Origin: Cryptomeria japonica | Lineage: Eukaryota; Streptophyta; Pinopsida; Cupressales; Cupressaceae | Direction: 5' to 3' | DNA: 64,000 nt | NCBI RefSeq assembly: GCF_030272615.1 | Contig: NC_081407.1 | Location: 149,419,744 to 149,483,743, forward strand | Part shown: positions 52,968-62,998 of the stretch, in pieces | Position numbering within the stretch: position 1 is the stretch's first letter | Layout of the letters: every line of letters begins with the position of its first letter | Translations under genes and position numbers: made by a program | The notes under the pieces: model-generated | The model's input: only the letters and a program-made list of their open reading frames with translations | Databases searched by the model: none | What the model was told of the DNA's origin: nothing

Positions 52968-55435
52968 AAATCTTATCTTGGAATGTTAGGGGACTCAACG
53001 CCCCTAACAAGCAGAGGGTGATCAAAAGATAGATTCTTTTGGTCAGTGCAGATATAATCCTTCTACAAGAAACTAAACTGGAAGAGAAGCTAGTGGTTGC
53101 CTTTGGGAATGGGATAAGCTCCTCATTTCAATCTTCCTTGGAAACTACATTAGCATTAGAAGGCTCTTCAGGAGGACTAATGATAATTTGGAAGTCTTCT
53201 CAAATTAAAGCTGAAGGTATTGCATCAAATAAGGACTGGATGCTTGTTAAAATCACTCACCTGCAATCGAATACTTCTTTCTTCATAATCAATATATATG
53301 GCCCAGTGGCCCCTTCCAAAAAGAGATAGACACAGTCTTCTTTAGATGGAGTATTGACCACCTTATCTAAGGAACAAGTCTTCATTGGGGGTGACTTTAA
53401 CACTATCAGGAATGCGTCAGATAAGAGGGGGGGTATCACTTGCCTAGGGAGTGTTCAGCAGAATTTAAATAGTTAGATTGAGAGGAATGGCCTCTTGGAA
53501 ATAGATTTAGGAGACACCTACACATGGACTAACAGGAGAAAAAGCTTTAGCAATATAGCAGAAAAAATAAACAGATTCTTTTGGCAAGGGGATCTTTCTA
53601 TCTTTCCATTCACCCCACTTTGTAACATTCTCTCTTATTCAGGCTCGGACCACTATCCCATTCTTCTCACTTTACAAGACACCCAGGGATCAATAGGACC
53701 CCCTTTAGATTTGAAAATATGTGGATGAAAGAGACAAACTTTCTTTTAATGATAGAAAAATGGTGGAAGGAAGAGTCCTTTGAGAGCTCAAAACTCGTCT
53801 GCTTTATTGCAAAGCTAAAATTAGTCAAAGAGAAATTGCTTCAATGGAACTCCTAGCACTTCAAAAACATCTTCTCATAAAAAAGACTCATAGAAGAGCA
53901 ATTAGAAGCCTTAAATGACAGGATTATCAAGGTGGGCATGGATCAAGAATCTTTTTAGAAGGAAAGAACCCTCCTACTAGATTACGAGGATATCCTCTCC
54001 AAGGAAGAAATCTTTTGGAAGCAAAAATCAAGGGAGAATTGGCTCAGAATGGGGGACAAAAACACCAAGTATTTTCACAATGTAACAAAAATCAGAAGAA
54101 GCAATAATTGGATATCTAAACTACAAATTAGAAACAACCAAACTTCAGAGGACCCAGAGGTTATAAAAGAGGAGATTATCTCCTACTACTCCAATCTCTT
54201 GAATAACATTGAAGGATCCCATCTTCAGGGTCAAAAGAAGCCGCTAATCAGGATCCCCAAGATTATATCAGAGGAACTGAACCAGAGTTTAAATGGGAAA
54301 ATAAAAATGGAAGAAGTTCTTCAAGCTCTAAACTAGCTCCCCTCTGGTAAGGCACCAGGGCCGGATGGCTTCCCTACATTTCTATAAGAAATGATGGCAT
54401 ATCTTAGGGTAGGAACTCTCAGAAGCCTTAGAGTGCTCAAGAAGGTCAGGGAAAATACTCAAGGAGTTTAACAATACTTTTATAGCACTCATCCCAAAGA
54501 AGGAGAAGGCAGAAAATCTTGGAGATTGCAGGCCTATTTCTCTATGCAACACAGTCTATAAAATTCTTTCAAAAATCATGGCTAACAGATTGAAGCCTCT
54601 CATGAACAACATCATTTCAGAAGAACAGACAGGGTTTGCACCGGGCCGATCAATTCTTGATGGAGTGATTGTAGCACAAGAAGAAATCCATACCCTTCAA
54701 AGAACAAATAGGCCAGGTATGATAATAAAGCTAGACATCACAAAAGCTTATGATAGTGTAGATTGGTGTTTCCTTTGTAAAATCTTGCAAGCCTTTGGCT
54801 TTGATAAGCAATGGATAAATTGGGTATTTGAGTGCATCTCAATGCCCAAGTTTTCAATACTGGTTAATGGAAAGCTAGCGAGTTTCTTCTCTTCCTCAAG
54901 GGGCATTAGGTAAGTGGACCCCCTCTCTCCCTTATTGTACATAATAATGGGGGAGGCTCTGGGAAGAGCCATAAAAGCTAGTCATGCCAATCAAAAGTTA
55001 GAAGGAGTCAAAATAACTAAAGACTTTGTAGCAACCCATCAGCAGTTTGTAGATGATAATCTCATATTGGGGTCAACAAATGTTAAGGAAGCCAATCACC
55101 TAAATTAGATCTTAGAGATGTATGGTAGGGCTTCAGGACAATTAAGAAACAAGGACAAAACTAAAGTCTTCTTTTTCACAACATCAACTTCACTCCAGAC
55201 CAGAATTCTTAGAATCTTAAATTGCAAAGAAGGAAGCCTTCCATGTACTTATTTGGGCATCCCAATAGATAGAGGTTTGAGGAACTCCAAACTCTGGGAT
55301 CCACTAAAAATCAAAGTTGAAAGAAGTGCAAATGCCTGGAAGGGAAAATGGTTGTCTTGGGCGGGTAGATTAGTCATGATTCAAGTAGTGATCTCAACTT
55401 TAGCAACTTATCTTTTATCTATTTTATCCTTAATA
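52964..55435 (+). pseudogene. LINE ORF2: AP-type endonuclease and reverse transcriptase
   Basis: Starts MKILSWNVRGLNAPNKQRV with ATG overlapping the ORF1 stop. Endonuclease motifs: ILLQETKLEEK, FIINIYGPV, VFIGGDFNTIRN, DTYTWTNRR and SGSDHYPILL. RT motifs: NWLRMGDKNTKYFH, NTFIALIPKKEKAENLGDCR, GFAPGRSILDGVIV, IIKLDITKAYDSVDW, DPLSPLLYIIMGEALGRAI and the catalytic QQFVDDNLIL (about 55,042-55,071). Defects: TAGs at 53030, 53327 and 53474, a frame change near 53,705 that is reversed near 54,400-54,470, and stops at 54911 and 55106. The sequence ends in LSWAGRLVMIQVV, before the C-terminal zinc-finger region. Confidence 0.88.
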
Positions 55436-55851
55436 TCTAGCGCCAATACCTACGGGCATGTGCACAAAGATGGTGGTCAGAAAAGTGGACACCACCCAAA
55501 AAAAACTTGGAAAAATAGGCAGCGCGTATGTAGTTTTAAAATTTCAAATTCCCGCATACACACTTAGGTTTGTTCTTCCCGAGCCTAGAAAAGGTAGCGC
55601 GTACACACTGAGCTTAGGAAACTAAGCACGTACACACTAAACCTAGGAAAATTAGCACATACGCACTGCTTATAGGAAAATGAGCACGTACGCACTAATA
55701 ATCCTAGTAAAACCGCATACACGGTGCCTGATGAAAAAAGTTTTTAAAAAAAACTGGGTCCTCATTTACCCAAAAAGCGCATTTTTTACTTTCTTTTTTT
55801 CCCATTTTCTAACCTAAACCGTGAACGGGGTACGAAATTTGTCCTCAGGCT
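55436..55851 (+). other. 5' flank of the nine-exon gene with repeat array
   Basis: Unrelated to the LINE that precedes it. Contains words GCGCGTATG, CCGCATACACAC and the 29-bp array, then an A/T-rich leader ending at the ATG. No TATA box is obvious. The boundary with the LINE was set where RT similarity ends and is good to within about 15 bp. Confidence 0.5.
55596..55711 (+). repeat. 29-bp tandem repeats (AGCACGTACACACT type), four units
   Basis: Units start at 55596, 55625, 55654 and 55683, exactly 29 bp apart, with core AGCRCRTACRCACT followed by a TAGGAAA half. Looser copies flank them at about 55,522, 55,551 and 55,718. Short subterminal repeats like this are typical of CACTA-type transposon ends, where the element's own protein binds. 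Confidence 0.8.
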
Positions 55852-58427
55852 ATGGATCAAGGTTAGTTTTTGTTTTTTTTTGTCTTTCTTTCTGGTTTAT
55901 GCAATTTTTTTTACATTTTGAATTTAATTTCATTAATTTTGATTAGGTTTTTTCATTTTTTATTTCAAAACCAGATTCTTCTAATCCAGAACAAGAACAA
56001 CCAAATGCACCTCTTGAAAACCCACAAGAACAACCAAATGCACCTCCTGAAAACACACAAGAACAATCCCCAATTCCTCCTTTTGACCACACAGCCGAAA
56101 CACAAGAAGAATTAATTAATCAGTTAGGCCAAAATACATCCAAAATCAATAGATTGATTGTAAAATTGAAAACTTCTGAACTTGACCATCATCAATCCCT
56201 TGCCACTAGGTTAGAAACATTAGCTAGTGGTGCCATAGTTGTTTCCATAGAAATTACCAAATGGGGAAGCTTTAGGGATAGGTGTCGTCAATTCTATGCC
56301 AATGGGCTATCATACGATGAAGTTAAAAACAAAAATATTTCTAAACAACAAATATGTGCCCTTTTTGTTGACCCCAAAACTGGTCAGTCATTACCTCCTA
56401 ATGCAAAGAGGTTTTCCATACATTGGTGTACCAATGTGCAGATGAAGAATCTTTTTTGGCAGAGGTGGTGGATGGTCTTTGACGATCCACCTTGTAATAA
56501 TTATGAGGTGCCATTATATTTTTTGAGAAAAATATATTGTGAATTTGTGCTCAATGTGTGCCCAAATTATTTTGACATGAGAGAGTTTCATGGTAGAGGT
56601 GGTGGCTCTGCCCAAGATAGACTTGGAGCCCATAGGCAATTAGCCGCAGAGAGTCACCGCCCCCTAGCACCCAAACCCAAGGTGCATCAAGCTGTCCCAT
56701 TAGAGCTGAAAGAGTCGATGGAGCTATAGACTCTTTCGGTGGCCACATCATTGACTAGTGCCATCATGGATGATGAGCCGTTAGAGGGCAATAGAGAGCC
56801 CATCGAGCATATGTGTGTCAGTTGCTCGGGGATAGATGATGCAGCCGGTGCAAATGGATACTCATATCATCTATGCATGATTTGTGGTTGTAGATGTCAA
56901 GCTCACACAGTTGAGGATGTCATGTTGATAGATGAGTTGATGGACATGGTGTTTGCCCATGAGCCACAGACACAGGTGTGTTTATTTGAATTCATAACAT
57001 TTTATTTATCAGTCACCTTAATTTTGTAATTACATAAATGAATTTTTATTTATACATCGATTTAAATTGAGACAAATAATATGCATTTCAGGATGCAACA
57101 GCAGTATCCCATACACCTCCCCTAGTTACCACAGCTGCAACTTTGATGCCTGAGGTATAAATTTTGTAACATGTTAAAATAGAATAGTACACTTTGAATT
57201 CAAAAAAATACAAGATATACTAACTATCTTTAATGCTTGGTCCAATTTCTTGTTTGTAGGTGTTGACAGGGGACGAAATGTCCCAGATTGATGACATCAC
57301 GCTATCGACGATCGATTTTGGCCTACAAGGCTATATGGTATCATATTTTGTACAACTCTTTTTATGTATTGTTCTGATGGAATATGAAAGTCATTTCATT
57401 TTAGATTTTTAAAATTATGTTTAATTTATTATCTGTACTAATATCTCATGTTAATTTTCTGTTTTTAGGGCACCCCCTCCACATCTAGGGCTCGTCCGAA
57501 GAAAAAGAATATCTTGAAGATGCCAAAACATGTGAAGAAGGTAATTGAACAAATTTTTAGTTGTACAATTGTTTGAAAATGTTGAAATCAAGTATTAGTT
57601 GGGGTTTGTAGATTGATTAGTGTTTTTTGTCTATTTTATATGTACAGTGGCCATTGAGCTTTGTGGATATATTGAATGCACCTGATTCGCCCATGAATCA
57701 AGAGAGGGCGGAGGTATGTATCTCTACTTTATTTTCTTGATTTCATAATTATATGCACGCATACATGTGAGCTTGTGATATATTATAATCTTATATTTTT
57801 TTCATACAACAAATATCCATACCTATTTCGTCAATGGCGAACCCTCCTCCTTGCACTGGAGAAGCATATTAGGATCCGATACACTTTTGTTTGATATGTA
57901 AAATTAATTGTTTTCAACCTTCAATACTTATCATTATATTAATTGTATTTAATCTTTGTACATTTTTTGTATAGGTAATAGCGACCGTTTCTACATCGAT
58001 GGTGAGCCATCCTTAGTCCATTGGAGAAGCATCTGAGGCACAGGTACATCATTGTTCTCTATATTATAGCTTTTAAGTGTTTTTGATATATTTATGTTAG
58101 TACATTGTATTAATTGTACATTTAATCTACAATAGACTTGTTCACGGTATGGCCATAACGTGGATCCATTTAAGTATCTCTTCAAGAAAACTCCTAAGAG
58201 TGACAAGGAGAGGAGAGCGAAGACATTAGCTCCTGGATCAGCCAATGAAGTAATCTACATTTCAATTGCAAAGGAATTAAAGTTAAATGCATAGTTACGA
58301 TGTCAATTGTGAACTATTTTCTACAAAAGAATTCTAACTTGGCTTTTGAATTGTGGTTTTGCAGCCATCTACAGAGCCGCGTACTGCACCGAAGAGGCTT
58401 GATTTTGATGATCCACCAGAAGTTTAG
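55852..58427 (+). pseudogene. Unrecognised nine-exon gene, exact splice phasing, two in-frame TAG codons
   Basis: Exons: 55852-55861, 55975-56975, 57092-57154, 57260-57337, 57469-57540, 57648-57713, 57975-58043, 58136-58249, 58365-58427. Every intron is GT..AG. Exons 1 and 2 join as GAT, and all later joints are phase 0. The 512-codon frame is broken only by TAG at 56727 (exon 2) and 58014 (exon 7). The protein starts MDQDSSNPEQEQPNAP. It has two degenerate EQPNAP repeats, a domain with SFRDRCRQFYANGLSYDEV, ICALFVDPKTGQSLPPNAKR, FWQRWWMVFDDPP and FLRKIYCEFVLNV, a Cys-rich stretch (HMCVSCSG to CMICGCRCQAH), a basic patch (SRARPKKKNILKMPKHVKK) and a C-terminus PKRLDFDDPPEV. I do not recognise the family. 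It could be a transposon accessory protein or a decaying host gene. Confidence 0.7.
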
Positions 58428-58594
58428 GATCATATAGTGTTAGTTTTGGTCATATAATGACCAATACATGTAGATATATTCTACATTTTTATTGTATATC
58501 GATTTGGACATGGCATATGCCACATTTTTGTAATACTTGTATTGACTTGGTAGACATGCCTTTTTATATATATATAAATATCGATATTTGATCC

Positions 58595-58600
58595 AATAAA
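58595..58600 (+). terminator. AATAAA polyadenylation signal of the nine-exon gene
   Basis: AATAAA lies 168 bp after the stop codon in an AT-rich 3' flank (TATATATATATAAATATCG just before), at a plausible distance for a plant poly(A) site. Confidence 0.5.
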
Positions 58601-58616
58601 TGTGTAATGAGTTCAT

Positions 58617-58899
58617 TATTTTGTATTCATTTTATTTTGTGGTTGTCCTTTTATAAATTTAAATGAATATTTGTATATATAATCAACAATATGAATATAA
58701 ACAACAAAAATATATGATATAAAGCATTGCAATCGTGGAATATGATTTGATAAAATTTCTAAAATGTTGAATTAACCATACAAAACTCCTTGTATTCAGT
58801 TAATTATTGTGTATTCGTTGTATTTAGTGGCTGCCCTTTTATAAATTTAAATGAATATTTGCATATGTAATTAACAATATGAATATAAACAACAAAAAT
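58617..58899 (+). repeat. Pair of 95-bp direct repeats 188 bp apart
   Basis: The block with TTTTATAAATTTAAATGAAT and AACAATATGAATATAAACAA at 58617-58711 recurs at 58805-58899 with about ten changes. Non-coding, just after the gene. Confidence 0.75.
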
Positions 58900-58970
58900 T
58901 GACAATATGAATTTAAACAACAATGTGTTTGGTGCGAGAGCACCCTCATGCTCGCAATGGTCAAATTTTA

Positions 58971-60513
58971 TTCCTCGTGTGCACAAACCGACATTGTGAG
59001 CACATCTGGGTGGGCATGTTTACACTAGGCATGCCCCTATTGTGCATCCCAAAGCACTAGAACATCGAGAGTCATACCCTACCGGTGAGATCTCTCAAGT
59101 GCCCTAAGTCCAAAAAATTGTCAAAATTTGATGGACTATTTCTTCCAATCCACGACACATACGGTCGATCTGTTTGATCCTATGGGGTCATGTGAGGCTC
59201 CTCTACAATGGCCTATCTTAGTTTTCAATGACTCGAAGCCATTTTCAATTAGTAGCATTTTTTCGCCTACTCAAAAAACCAGTAGTTGCTTGCAAGGAAA
59301 AGTTGCAAGATTGGCTAGAATTGATTCTGTTCCTCGTGTGCACAAACCAACATTGTGAGCATGTCCGAGTGGGCATGTTTACACTAGGCATGCCCCTTTC
59401 ATGCATCCCAAAGCACCAGAACGTCGAGAGTCATACCCTACCGGTGAGATCTCTTAAGTGCCCTGAGTCCAAAAAATTATCAAAATTTGATGGACTGTTT
59501 CTTCCAATCCAAAACACATACGATCAATTTGTTTGATCCCGTGGGGTCACGTGAGTCTCCTCTACAATGGCCTATCTTAGTTTTTGATGAATCGAAGCCA
59601 TTTTCAATTAGTAGCATTTTTTCGCCTGCTTAAAAAACCGTCAGTTGCTTGCAAGGAAAAGTTGGAAGATTGGCTAGAATTGATTTTGTTCCTCGTATGC
59701 AAAAACCGACATCGCAAGTGCATCTGAGTGGGCATGTTTATGCTAGGAATGCCCTTGTCATGCATCCCAAAGTACCAGAACATCGAGAGTCATACCCTAC
59801 CGATGAGATCTCTCAAGTGCCCTGAGTCCAAAAAATTGTCAAAATTTGACGAACTGTTTCTTCCAATCCATGACACATACGGTTGATCTGCTTGATCCCG
59901 TGGGGTCGCATGAGGCTCCTCTACAATGGCCTATCTTGGTTTTTGATGACTCAAAGCCATTTTCAATTAGTAGCATTTTTTCGCTTGCTCAAAAAACCCT
60001 TAGTTGCTTGCAAGGAAAAGTTGCAAGATTGGCTAGAATTGATTTTGTTCCTCGTGTGCACAAACCAACATCGCGAGTGCATCCAGGTGGGTATGTTTAC
60101 ACTAGGCATGCCCCTGTCATGTATCTCAAAGCACTAGAATGTCAAGAGTCATACCCTACCAGTGAGATCTCTCAAGTGCCCTAAGTCCAAAAAATTATCA
60201 AAATTTGACGGACTGTTTCTTCCAATCCACGACACATACAGTCGATCTGCTTGATCCTGTGGGGTCATGTGAGGGTCCTCTACAATGGCCTATCTTGGTT
60301 TTTGACGAATCGAAGCCATTTTCAATTAGTAGCATTTTTTTGCCTGCTCAAAAAACCGTCTGTTGCTTGCAAGGAAAAGTTGCAAGATTGGCTAGAATTG
60401 ATTTTGTTCCTCGTGTTCACAAACCGATGTTGCAAGCATGTCCGAGTGGGCATGTTTACGCTAGGCATGCCCCTATCTTGCATCCCAAAGCACCAGAATG
60501 TCGAGAGTCATAG
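58971..60513 (+). repeat. 359-bp satellite, 4.3 units
   Basis: TTCCTCGTGT (or one-base variants) occurs at 58971, 59330, 59689, 60048 and 60407, exactly 359 bp apart each time, so the four full units show no net indel. The fifth is cut at 60513. Each unit has short ORFs (PLQWPILVFDDSKPFSISSI; LQGKVARLARIDFVPRVHKP), but 359 is not a multiple of three, so no frame runs through the array. Units differ by scattered substitutions. Whether it belongs to the same mobile element as the nine-exon gene is unknown. Confidence 0.92.
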
Positions 60514-61024
60514 GCTACGCAATGTAGAAGTTGCTTGACAACTTTTTTGATAATTTTTTTGACAACAATGACAATTTTTGCTCAAATTGTATCTAGTCTC
60601 AATCTATCACCCCTATGACCCGATAATGACTCAAATAATTATACATGATTATACAAGAATCAAGAATGCTCATGATTGACCAGGGACACATCACATATAC
60701 TCAAAACATAGTCACAAAATATTGACAAACAAAACATTGTCACATATTATTCAAATCAGCTCTTGGCTATTTGATTATACAAAAAATTGTCTTACAAATA
60801 ATCTCATGGGCTTTTATCCAAAATTTGGCATTACAATATATGTGATTCAGCTCATCGCCATTTTAATATACAAATCATCTCACATGGGCTTTTATACAAA
60901 ATTTGGCATTACAATATGTGTGATTTAGCTCATCGCCATTTTAATATACAAAATTTGGCATGTACATATGTACAAATCAGCTCATTGCCACTTAAATATA
61001 CAAAATTATGCCCCTAAACATGTA
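60514..61024. repeat. AT-rich spacer with 87-bp repeats
   Basis: CATGGGCTTTTAT at 60805 recurs at 60892, each followed by CAAAATTTGGCATTACAATA and CTCATCGCCATTTTAATATA. A third partial copy follows to about 61,010. No gene. The last bases (ATGTA, 61020-61024) are a candidate target-site duplication for E3. Confidence 0.7.
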
Positions 61025-62255
61025 TGTAAAGCGGAAAATCGTGATCGAACCCTAGTTGCTCTCCCCTCTTCCAACTCCAAGGAGAGAGAAGGGAGATTCA
61101 CTAGGGTTGATGGTTTTCACTTAGGGGAGAGACTTTACATTCAAAAGAGGGGTTGAAACCCACAAGATCCAATCCCACGCAATGCAAGATTGGATGCTAA
61201 ATGTGTTTCAAGGGGTTAAGAAAGCAAGGCCACCCTCTTTTGTAAAGAATGTGCATAGAAGAATTAAGCTAGGAATGCATAGAAAGTGAGAAAGATTCGC
61301 TTATAAACTGAGATAGGAATACAGTATGAAGCTGCAGACCTGGAATTAGCAGTAAAATGTCGATACGGCGCTGTCCTGCAAATTTGAGCAAAAGTTGTTG
61401 GGACGATGGCGCTTGGCGCCACGGTCCTCCGAAAAATCCGCGAAACGAAGGGGGATCTGTTCGTCTCTGCACAAGGATTCCAGATCTTCAATTTCAGCCG
61501 CATACCTGCAACCTACACACAGAAAAGCGAAGACGATTGGGGGGTTAGGGATTAGGGGTTTGCCTTTAGGTCAAACCCCAGTTTTGGAATTAACCAAGAA
61601 ATGAGCAAGAGCTGTAAATGTAAATGACTATAAAACAAGTACTAATACCTTGTTCTAAGGATGTTTGTATCCTTATGTGCGAAGGTTTAGATGTTGTATG
61701 TTGTATGTTGTAGTAGTATGTGATCTCCTCTTCAATGGTTGAATCCTTGTCTTGAATGCAACACTTAGCCTTGAATGGAGACTTGAAATGATCAATTGCT
61801 TGAAGGAATGCTTGAATGCTTGAATGCTTGAGTATAGTTTCCACGTCTTTTTCATCATGTATGTGTTATGTCCAAATGAGAGAGAAAAATGTAGTTTATA
61901 TACTTGTCAATTAGGGCTGATAAACTGATTTTCTCGACCTTAGGCCGACCAGGAAATGTAATTTCCAAATTGCAAACAAAAAGACCCGCAATCTCCTTAG
62001 GAGACCGGGCCCAAAATAGGACCCAGGGACCAGGGCGTTGGGCGCCATGGTCCTGGGGACCAGGGCACTAGGCGCTCTAGTCCCACCTCCCGGGACAGTA
62101 GGGTGCAAAGGAGGTTCAGGCCAGGCTGCAAGAAAATGCTGTTTTCAATGTCATAATCAAGTTTCGGGGTCTCCATTCAGGTTGCGTGTTGCGTCGCCAT
62201 CGTGAAGACCGAAATGCAGTCGAAATTGCAAGTGTCACAATTTTAGGACGCTACA
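61025..62255 (-). repeat. E3 3' LTR (1,231 bp)
   Basis: Starts TGTAGCGTCCTAAAATTG at 62255 against the polypurine tract and ends CCGCTTTACA at 61025. GC-rich related words occur in it (TTGGCGCCACGGTCCT near 61,410; TTGGGCGCCATGGTCCT near 62,040). A TATA box (GTATATAAACT, minus strand) lies at 61893-61903. Confidence 0.78.
61893..61903 (-). promoter_or_regulatory. TATA box in E3 LTR
   Basis: GTATATAAACT on the minus strand, about 350 bp inside the LTR, in front of the presumed transcript start. Confidence 0.5.
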
Positions 62256-62270
62256 TTTAGCCCCCACTTT
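62256..62270 (-). other. E3 polypurine tract
   Basis: Minus strand AAAGTGGGGGCTAAA directly precedes the TG of the LTR, as required for plus-strand priming. Confidence 0.75.
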
Positions 62271-62998
62271 AGCGGGAGTATGTATGCTCATACTTCCGGT
62301 AAAGTACAAGGAAACAACATTGAAAGACTTTCACCACGTCAAGGAGGCAAGACACACCAAGCCCCCAGTGGACTAAGGATCTTACGAATTCGATTGACAA
62401 AGTAAAAGGGAAGATCACGAGGGAGAACCATGACTGTCAGTAGTAAGGTTCCCTCACTATGAGTCATGCAAGAAAGATATCAAAAATTTTCAAGGCAAGG
62501 TTAAATTTGCCAAGAAATTCTCAAGTATCTTGAAAAGATATGAACGGGATGTATGCCCCCCTACGTTAAAGCGATCGCACACGCCTCACCGGGGGTGATT
62601 GCTTTAAGGTAGTGATACATATAAGAATGAGAAAGGAAAGGAGCACGTTATCGCAAGGATTTAGCCCCCAAGTGTGAGATAAGCCCAAGGATAATAGACA
62701 CAAAACACAAAGCACGAGGTGACTTCGCTTTCCTTGGGGTCAGTATGTTGTATGATAAGTCATGTATATATATCATATGTATGTATGCATAATTGTTCTT
62801 CATTCCCCAATCAAGGAAGGTCACCTAGAAGAAGGGAACACATGTGTCTTTTGAGTCAACATGAGAGAGATCGAGAGATCTAAATGCTTTGCATCGTCCT
62901 CAAGTAGACAACACTAAGGACAACAAATAGAAGAATGAGAATAACACATAGAAGAAGTAACAAAAGAGAGGAGGAGAGAATCTGCTATGCTAATGAAA
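62271..62998 (-). other. E3 3' untranslated region
   Basis: No convincing coding region between the ORF stop and the polypurine tract. Confidence 0.5.

Larger units (their letters stand above)
50780..55435 (+). mobile_element. LINE (plant L1 type), 3'-truncated
   Basis: Two ORFs on the plus strand: ORF1 (from about 50,943, DUF4283-like) and ORF2 (endonuclease plus reverse transcriptase, from 52964). The element stops inside ORF2 near 55435 with no poly(A), where unrelated sequence begins. LINEs normally lose the 5' end, so loss of the 3' end points to later interruption by the 55.4-60.5 kb block. The missing 3' part was not found downstream in the window. Confidence 0.88.

Noticed and set aside
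58971-60513. Satellite taken as a CRISPR-like array or as a coding repeat
   Set aside because: Units are 359 bp with no repeat-spacer structure, and 359 is not divisible by three, so reading frames do not continue. The genome is clearly plant.
55436-60513. CACTA or other terminal inverted repeats bounding the nine-exon gene
   Set aside because: I compared the starts and ends by eye and found no inverted pair or target duplication, so no borders are called.
61264-61604. Overlapping ORFs on both strands in the E3 LTR
   Set aside because: All lie inside the LTR in a GC-richer patch. Overlap on opposite strands and absence of domains mark them as chance frames.
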